A stretch of 17,084 nt of DNA from Bacilli bacterium. Its GTDB lineage: Bacteria; Bacillota_I; Bacilli_A; RF39; UBA660. Under the pieces are notes generated by a model, which made no database searches, was not told where the DNA came from, and saw nothing but the letters and a program-made list of their open reading frames with translations. The translations under genes were made by a program, and so were the position numbers. The stretch's first letter is position 1. Every line of letters starts with the position of its first letter. Below, piece after piece: positions 11,902 to 17,084 of the stretch. Location: assembly GCA_024693165.1 (NCBI GenBank), contig JAILLM010000062.1:1-17084 (forward strand). Direction: 5' to 3'.

Positions 11902-12711
11902 CTAGAATCCACCGAATGTTTGCATAATAGCAAGTACTAGGATAACCATAACACCAGCACCTGTACAAACAAGCATCTTCATTGTTTGAGCTTCCATCTT
12001 ATCAAGTCTTGCTTTATAACGAGCTTCTCTTGCTTTTTGTTGTAAAGCAGATACATCTCTAGAGAAAGTAAGTAATTGTTCTTGTTTTCTCTCTTGTTTA
12101 CCAAGACCTAAACGATATAAAAGTCTCATCATTCTCATTGAATCTCTTACTGGATATTCTTTAGCAAAATCCATATAAGGTTGAATACTAGAGTCACCGG
12201 CATTAATCTTTTCAACTAAATCATGTAATCCATCTTGGAAAATCTCTGGAGCATCTCCTAAAGACTTACCTAAAGCAACTGGAACTGTATAGTGTTGAAT
12301 TAAGATTTCTAAGTTCTTTAAGTAATAAGGTAATTGAGTATCAATTAAGTGTAAGTGACTCTTATAGTAAGATTTTAATTTGAAATATGGAATCTTATAA
12401 CCTACAAGGAATGCACCAACTACACCAAGTAATGCCATATAATTAAAATTATTTAAAGTAAGAAGCATTACAGCAAATGCATAAATAAATGCAGTTTTAA
12501 GTCTAGCATTAAAGAACGAGTCGATATCAACTGCATCTCCATATCTTGCTTTTAAATAAAACTCAAAATCTTTTTCTTTTAATTTTCTAAAGTAGCTAGC
12601 ATTATCTTCTACGAATTTATTAACACTAAATCCACCAATATATTGAAGAACATAAATAATAATAAATGCAATTATAACAATTTCATAATAAATATTTGTT
12701 GATATACTCAT
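11902..12711 (-). CDS. TadC-like inner-membrane platform protein
   Basis: In Tad pilus machines TadB and TadC form the membrane platform on which the ATPase works. This 269-residue protein has an N-terminal helix (about 8-25), a helical pair around 75-110, a cytoplasmic helical domain (about 120-230) typical of the T2SF/GspF fold, with a basic stretch (RYKARLDKMEAQ), and a C-terminal membrane helix (about 245-264, ending MQTFGGF). ATG at 12711 is chosen because GGGGG lies just upstream, within the end of tadB; the frame is open further upstream but inside the preceding gene. The gap to the tadB stop is one base, so translation is coupled. TadC rather than TadB is assigned from gene order; sequence alone supports only the T2SF family. 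Confidence 0.8.
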   Translation of the reverse strand: MSISTNIYYEIVIIAFIIIYVLQYIGGFSVNKFVEDNASYFRKLKEKDFEFYLKARYGDAVDIDSFFNARLKTAFIYAFAVMLLTLNNFNYMALLGVVGAFLVGYKIPYFKLKSYYKSHLHLIDTQLPYYLKNLEILIQHYTVPVALGKSLGDAPEIFQDGLHDLVEKINAGDSSIQPYMDFAKEYPVRDSMRMMRLLYRLGLGKQERKQEQLLTFSRDVSALQQKAREARYKARLDKMEAQTMKMLVCTGAGVMVILVLAIMQTFGGF

Positions 12712-12712
12712 A

Positions 12713-13630
12713 TTATTCAACCCCCGTATCTTCATTATAGAATTTTTCACCACTAATGATGAAGAATGTATTAATAAATATTACGGCATGTAATAATACT
12801 TGAGTAAGTACACTATTTAGCATTTGTTTATAAGTATCAAGGTTAATTAATACTTGTACTAAGATAATTAAGAAATAAAGTGCAAGTCCGAATCCAACGA
12901 ACTTCTTATGCGAAACATCTCTATCCATTTTATCTCTATATACACCTTCAACTAGAAGGTCAATATCTAGCATCATATTTTCAAGAGATTGTCCTGAATC
13001 CTTAGCACCTTCTTTAGTAATTTGGTTAAATAATTGATGCATATTCTTAACAATATAATAAGGATACTTTTGAGTAAACCACTCTAATGCTTCATCAATA
13101 GTACCATTAGCATAAGATTGATCAATCATCTTACAAACATCTGTATAAACAGGTTCTTCTAAGATACCAGAATCTCTAACTCCTTCAAGTGCCTTAACAA
13201 ATGATTGAGTTGTAGTAAATTCATTAATAACATTTGTACAATATACTTGAATACATTCAAATAAATATTCAGAATAAATTTTATTAGTTTTTAAATATTT
13301 TAAATAAGGAACACCCATTGTTGCTATAAAACCATAAATAAGGGCAATTGGAATATTATAGAAATACATATAAGTAATACCAACTGCTCCACCACCAAAT
13401 ATAACTACTTGTTCAGCATATTCACGAGTAGTATATTCATATCCAAGTTGTTTAGCTTTAGCTTGAACTTCTTGATAACTATAAGGAGCATATTTATTAT
13501 AAATATTTTGAAAACCATTAAATAAAAATTGAGATACAGTTTCACCTTTATCAGAATTTTTACTTGCTCTATATCCCCAAACAAAGAGAATAATTAGAGT
13601 AATAAGTGTAATTTCAACTGAAAAATCCAT
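12713..13630 (-). CDS. TadB-like type II secretion F-family protein
   Basis: This 305-residue protein has an N-terminal membrane helix (about 5-20), a hairpin of two helices (about 74-108), a cytoplasmic helical domain (about 115-235) and two C-terminal helices (about 242-262 and 275-292). The cytoplasmic part has the T2SF pattern, including ECIQVYCTNVINEFTTTQSF and ALEGVRD, which resembles the FxxAL(xx)L repeats of GspF/TadB proteins. It follows the ATPase gene by 17 bases, with AAAGGAG before the ATG, and precedes the TadC-like gene by one base. The product would sit in the membrane and couple ATPase movement to filament assembly. Family is well supported; the exact TadB/TadC label depends on gene order. 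Confidence 0.82.
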   Translation of the reverse strand: MDFSVEITLITLIILFVWGYRASKNSDKGETVSQFLFNGFQNIYNKYAPYSYQEVQAKAKQLGYEYTTREYAEQVVIFGGGAVGITYMYFYNIPIALIYGFIATMGVPYLKYLKTNKIYSEYLFECIQVYCTNVINEFTTTQSFVKALEGVRDSGILEEPVYTDVCKMIDQSYANGTIDEALEWFTQKYPYYIVKNMHQLFNQITKEGAKDSGQSLENMMLDIDLLVEGVYRDKMDRDVSHKKFVGFGLALYFLIILVQVLINLDTYKQMLNSVLTQVLLHAVIFINTFFIISGEKFYNEDTGVE

Positions 13631-13647
13631 AAATATCTCCTTTCTAA

Positions 13648-15204
13648 TTAAACAACTGCATCACTTGGAGGTGATTGCATAAAACCATTAATTACTGGTT
13701 TTGGTAAATTTTCTAAAACTGGTTCTGTATGTGGAACCTCTTCAACTGCTGGTGCTGGAGGTGTATCAACAACCTCATGACTAACATCAGGAGTTACTGG
13801 CATACTTTGAATTGTTTGAATAACATTATTTTGTAAATCAGTAACAACATTTGTTGGCGCCTCAGCAGGTGCTTCAGGAATTGGAGCACTAGCTCTTTCA
13901 ATTTGATTATCTAAAACAGAAGTATCAATTGGTTTAGCTGCAGCTGTTGATATCTCATCTAAAGTATCAATTGCATTGTTGATATCTTGATTGTTATCAA
14001 CATTATTTTCTACGTTTTCAACAGGTTCAGCATTCAAATTGAATGGATCTTCTTTATTAACTTCACTCTTTGGTGCTTCAACTTGAGGTTGTGTTTGTTC
14101 GCTTTCAGTAACCATTCTTGATTCATCAACCTTTTCATCAGCATCCCCAAGTCCAAATGTATCTTGAGGAACTTCAACGTTACCAATTGACATATAATCA
14201 ATTAAATGTTGAGTTGGATTATGAAGTGTAACTTTTCCATCCATAGTCTTTTTATATAAAATGTTAGATTTTGGTTGTTGTGTTTCATCATCTACATAGA
14301 ATTCACATACTTCCAAAATCTCTCTTTGGAATCTATTAAGTCTCTTACTAAAGTAACCTTTAACATATATACCAATTTGTACATATCTATGAATAGATGC
14401 TAAGAATTGTTCTGTATCTTGACTACTTTCAAGTAGTGAGTACATACGCATTGGAATACTTGAAGCTTTATCAGCATGGATTGTTGATAAGATATGGTGA
14501 CCAGAAGAAATTGAGTTTCTTACGGCCATAACTGCTTCAGCAGAACGAACTTCGGCTAAAAGAATCCAAATTGGGTTTTGTCTCATGCAGGCTACTAATG
14601 CTTCAGTATATGAAGCAATATTATTAGTCTTCATGGCAACTATATCTCTATTAGGATAAATTCTATCTAAGTGTAACTCTAGTGTATCCTCAATACTTAT
14701 TATCTTTTCATCTTCTTTTGTTTTAGAAGCTAAATACTTAACTAACTCAGTTTTACCTGAACCAGTTTCTCCTGCTACGATGATATTACATCTAGCATGT
14801 ACACATTGAATTAAAAAGTCATGTATTTGTTCAGTAACATAATCTTCACTAATAAGTTTTTCTTTATTAAGTCTGATCTTAGCAGGTGTCTTACGCATTA
14901 AGACAGCTATTCCATTAGTTGCTATTGAATCATGTACGAAATTCATACGTAATTCAGCAGATTCAGCATCTAGAAAAGGATGCGCCATGTTAAATGTTTT
15001 ACCCATTACGTTAGAACATTGGAAAGCAAGTTTTTCCATAAATGCATTATTAATATTAGGTCTATCAACTTGATAAATACCTTTACTTAAAGTTTTTAAC
15101 CAAACTTGTCCTCCATTAGAGTAAGACACATCGGTTATATCATCATCATCTAGAAATTCTTGTAAAGGACCAAAGTCCATTTGGTCAAATATTGAATTTA
15201 ACAT
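13648..15204 (-). CDS. CpaF/TadA-type secretion ATPase with long disordered C-terminal tail
   Basis: This is the motor of the Tad-like system, a hexameric ATPase of the VirB11/PilB superfamily. The N-terminal part (about 10-110) holds the family pattern around ITDVSYSNGGQVWLKT but lacks the helical extension seen before it in many CpaF proteins. The core has Walker A GETGSGKT (145-152), an Asp-box-like SIEDTLEL (170-177), a Walker B-region ILLAEVRS (214-221) and the His box SGHHILSTIHADK (234-246). From about 350 to 518 it carries an extra tail that is acidic and rich in Pro, Glu, Asn and Val, with no predicted fold. AAAGGGG precedes the ATG by 6 bases. It lies between the two SAF-domain genes and tadB, matching Tad operon order. 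The ATPase is certain; the role of the tail is unknown. Confidence 0.93.
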   Translation of the reverse strand: MLNSIFDQMDFGPLQEFLDDDDITDVSYSNGGQVWLKTLSKGIYQVDRPNINNAFMEKLAFQCSNVMGKTFNMAHPFLDAESAELRMNFVHDSIATNGIAVLMRKTPAKIRLNKEKLISEDYVTEQIHDFLIQCVHARCNIIVAGETGSGKTELVKYLASKTKEDEKIISIEDTLELHLDRIYPNRDIVAMKTNNIASYTEALVACMRQNPIWILLAEVRSAEAVMAVRNSISSGHHILSTIHADKASSIPMRMYSLLESSQDTEQFLASIHRYVQIGIYVKGYFSKRLNRFQREILEVCEFYVDDETQQPKSNILYKKTMDGKVTLHNPTQHLIDYMSIGNVEVPQDTFGLGDADEKVDESRMVTESEQTQPQVEAPKSEVNKEDPFNLNAEPVENVENNVDNNQDINNAIDTLDEISTAAAKPIDTSVLDNQIERASAPIPEAPAEAPTNVVTDLQNNVIQTIQSMPVTPDVSHEVVDTPPAPAVEEVPHTEPVLENLPKPVINGFMQSPPSDAVV

Positions 15205-15236
15205 AAATTACCCCTTTCTAATAGCTTATATATATT

Positions 15237-16043
15237 TTAATTTTCTGCAGTTGCTTGTGAATAAATTAAATCTTTTAATCCTTCATTAACAATACTTGGT
15301 TCTTCAGGATTTTCTGAATAAGAAGTATTTCTTGGTACTGGATAGAATTTAATATCAAATTCTGTACCACGAGTAGCAATTTCTAACAATTTATAAGTTT
15401 CAATTGGTACTGCAAAATATAATAATGTAGGTTCTAATGCACTATCTTCACGAGTATGAGTAAATACATTGTATCCATCTTTATCTACTACCATATATAC
15501 TTGAATAGATTTAATAAATATATTATTAAATAAAGTCTTATTTCCATCTTCATCTTTCATTGTAAAAGTTGCATAAACATCAATATAATCTCCATCCATA
15601 ATTGAGCATCCATAAGTGCTATGGAAATCAACTGGTAATCTAAAGATAGTATAGTTATCTTTTAAGTTAGTAAATGGAGTTGAATCAGCAGCATCTAATG
15701 AAGTAACTGCAGAACTATAAAAGAAACTATTTTGAGGAATTCTATAACCATCTTTAACATATTTATTATAGATTTGTCCTACTCCTCTTATTAAATTACC
15801 ACCTTGGCTTGAAAGGAAACTACCAGAAATCTCAACTGGATTTACCTTATCATTAGTAATTTGTTCACCTTCATATATATCAGTATTTGCAAAAAATAAA
15901 GTAGTTGGTCTAATAGCATTAGTAACCATATAAGCATATACTTTATATAATACAAATATTGAAATAATAGCTAATATAAAAGTTAATGTATTAGGATTAC
16001 TAAATATTCTTGCAACATTCTTTTTTAATTTTGTAAAATCCAT
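15237..16043 (-). CDS. CpaB-like SAF-domain protein, second copy
   Basis: This 268-residue protein has a cytoplasmic basic N-terminus, one membrane helix (about 20-42) and an extracytoplasmic region. That region begins with a SAF-like domain (about 48-112): TTLFFANTDIYEGEQITNDK and later IPQNSFFYSSAV match the CpaB/RcpC pattern. A second folded part (about 125-240) contains GDYIDVYATF and SIQVYMVVDKDG. CpaB proteins help assemble or stabilise the Tad channel; in Gram-positive cells with no outer membrane the protein probably acts at the membrane-wall interface. It is a paralogue of the preceding gene and starts 11 bases after it, with AGGAGG as ribosome binding site. CpaF follows after 32 bases. 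I call it CpaB-like rather than naming it cpaB because sequence similarity is partial. Confidence 0.82.
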   Translation of the reverse strand: MDFTKLKKNVARIFSNPNTLTFILAIISIFVLYKVYAYMVTNAIRPTTLFFANTDIYEGEQITNDKVNPVEISGSFLSSQGGNLIRGVGQIYNKYVKDGYRIPQNSFFYSSAVTSLDAADSTPFTNLKDNYTIFRLPVDFHSTYGCSIMDGDYIDVYATFTMKDEDGNKTLFNNIFIKSIQVYMVVDKDGYNVFTHTREDSALEPTLLYFAVPIETYKLLEIATRGTEFDIKFYPVPRNTSYSENPEEPSIVNEGLKDLIYSQATAEN

Positions 16044-16054
16044 ATTATTACCTC

Positions 16055-16840
16055 CTATAAACCAGTTGTTAATTGACTAGTAATTATACTTTCTAAATAA
16101 CTACTTGATACTCTTGTACTATCAGGAGTTCCTTTTTCAGTATAAGCAGCATTGTGTAATACAGGAATTAATTCAATTCCTAATAACTCAGCATCTTTTA
16201 ATAATAAGAATTTTTCATCATTAACTGAGAATAATAATTGATTTGGATTACCATAATTAGAACCATTCTTCAAAATATTAGCACCAAAGTCATTCTTAAC
16301 TCCTAATACCCTAATACTTTCAATAAAGCATCCAAATACGATATGATCTTCATTAAATGGATCTTTAGCAGTCATATATAAATCGATATAATCTCCAGGT
16401 CTAATTGAGTTTGAATAAGTTTTAGTGCTATCAACAGCTAAACTATAAATAGTATTTCCTTGTTCAATATCTTTAAAAGAAGCATTTGGTAAAGATTCAG
16501 GATCCATAATAGAAGAAGAATAAAATAAACTTCCTGCTGGAATGTTGCTATAGTAAGCAACTGCTTTTCCATAAACTTCTTGAGCACTTGTAACTAAATT
16601 TCCTGCACTAGTAACATATGATTGAGATATTCTAACATTACCTACATCTCCATCACCTATAATACTTCTAGCAGTTAATTCTTTCTTAGCAAAAGGTATA
16701 CTTGTTGTAGTAACCGAATTATTAACTCTTATAAAATAACCAAGAACTAGTATTCCGATACATAAAGCAATACCTAAAATTGTAACAACGTTCTTGTTAC
16801 CAACAAATCTTTTCACAGCTGATTGATTCTTAGCAGCCAT
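16055..16840 (-). CDS. CpaB-like SAF-domain protein, first copy
   Basis: The first gene of the Tad-like operon. The 261-residue protein has a basic N-terminus, a membrane helix (about 18-38) and a SAF-like domain (about 46-112) with IPFAKKELTARSIIGDGDV and IPAGSLFYSSSIM. The second half (about 120-240) contains RPGDYIDLYMTA and SIRVLGVKNDFG, which line up with the same elements in the next gene, so the two are tandem paralogues that have diverged. The ATG at 16840 follows GGAGGGAT. Two copies may form a heteromer or serve different positions in the envelope. Assignment to the CpaB/RcpC group rests on the SAF pattern and the operon. Confidence 0.82.
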   Translation of the reverse strand: MAAKNQSAVKRFVGNKNVVTILGIALCIGILVLGYFIRVNNSVTTTSIPFAKKELTARSIIGDGDVGNVRISQSYVTSAGNLVTSAQEVYGKAVAYYSNIPAGSLFYSSSIMDPESLPNASFKDIEQGNTIYSLAVDSTKTYSNSIRPGDYIDLYMTAKDPFNEDHIVFGCFIESIRVLGVKNDFGANILKNGSNYGNPNQLLFSVNDEKFLLLKDAELLGIELIPVLHNAAYTEKGTPDSTRVSSSYLESIITSQLTTGL

Positions 16841-16881
16841 AATATCCCTCCATATTCTTATCCTAATATTCTACTATGATA

Positions 16882-16910
16882 ATTATACACACAAAATATT
16901 TCTTTTACAA
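16882..16910 (-). promoter_or_regulatory. Sigma-A promoter of the Tad-like operon
   Basis: TTGTAA (16905-16910) and TATAAT (16882-16887) are 17 bases apart on the minus strand, with predicted start near 16875. No other terminator or strong promoter was seen between the five genes, so the operon is probably one transcript ending at 11871. The promoter lies in the 103-base gap shared with the divergent gene at 16944. Confidence 0.7.
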
Positions 16911-16943
16911 TACAACTAGTGATAAAATAAATGTGGTGATTTT

Positions 16944-17084
16944 ATGTTTTTAGAAACAATAAAAAGTTTGGGTAAATTCCTTGGATTATTTATTATTTAT
17001 GTAATAATTGTAGGTATTACAAACGGATTAACTAATAATCTTTATTTAAATCTTTTAGTACCTGCTCTTTCAATAATATTAATA
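16944..17084 (+). CDS. Membrane protein, partial (cut by the right edge)
   Basis: A plus-strand frame of 47 codons starts at ATG 16944 and runs off the right edge without a stop. GGTGAT lies 3-4 bases before the ATG. The visible N-terminus (ETIKSLGKFLGLFIIYVIIV) is amphipathic then hydrophobic, with a first membrane helix at about 10-26 and a second starting near 35. Beginnings of this kind occur in CPBP-family membrane proteases, but no catalytic motif is in view and the family cannot be assigned. It is divergent from the Tad-like operon; no clear promoter of its own is seen. Confidence 0.6.
   Translation, partial: MFLETIKSLGKFLGLFIIYVIIVGITNGLTNNLYLNLLVPALSIILI

Noticed and set aside
1..17084. 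CRISPR arrays, insertion sequences, prophage or integration sites
   Set aside because: No regularly spaced repeats, transposase or integrase genes, or duplicated tRNA ends were seen.

Overview
The window is AT-rich, low-GC Gram-positive DNA, most likely from an uncultured member of the Bacilli/Erysipelotrichia/RF39-like lineages. The evidence is AT-biased codons, GGAGG-type ribosome binding sites, sigma-A promoters with frequent TGn-extended -10 boxes, a T-box riboswitch, SufS/SufU, and a sortase with an xPxTG-anchored surface protein, which implies a Gram-positive cell wall. TGG encodes Trp. All 17 stop codons I could place are TAA or TAG. This placement is inferred from gene content, not from a marker-gene tree.

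Almost everything is on the minus strand, so the layout below runs from high to low coordinates. A divergent plus-strand membrane gene is cut by the right edge (16944-17084). A five-gene Tad/type IV-pilus-like operon (16840 to 11902) encodes two tandem CpaB-like SAF-domain proteins, a CpaF/TadA-type ATPase with a long disordered tail, and TadB- and TadC-like membrane proteins. It has a good promoter and a strong terminator. No pilin, prepilin peptidase or TadZ was found. The next gene (11686 to 11156) encodes an exported single-pass protein that looks faintly pilin-like. Between the two lies an orphan promoter/terminator pair.

Next come sufS-sufU (11083 to 9453), for sulfur mobilisation and Fe-S assembly. 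A T-box leader follows (9434-9231) with a UCU specifier and a UGGC acceptor-binding bulge, both fitting tRNA-Ser. It governs a DUF1653 gene and serS (9217 to 7623), and the SerRS is of a divergent type. ftsK/spoIIIE follows (7531-5255), then a 24-codon candidate peptide gene (5177-5103), two small unknown genes (4925-4500 and 4399-4049), and a six-helix membrane protein with a C-terminal SHOCT domain (3958-3110).

A plus-strand tRNA pair (CAU anticodon, probably Ile2; then Leu-UAG) has its own promoter and terminator at 2828-3071. The left end is a surface-protein cluster: a thioester-domain adhesin with two SpaA/Cna-B-type domains and a VPSTG sorting signal (2716-1097), an overlapping sortase (1125-490), and a polytopic membrane protein cut by the left edge (456-1). 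The sortase has Gln where the catalytic Arg is expected.

Most transcription units are compact, with hairpin terminators that often share bases with the stop codon. The two systems most worth attention are the surface-display pair (adhesin plus atypical sortase) and the minimal Gram-positive Tad-like locus.
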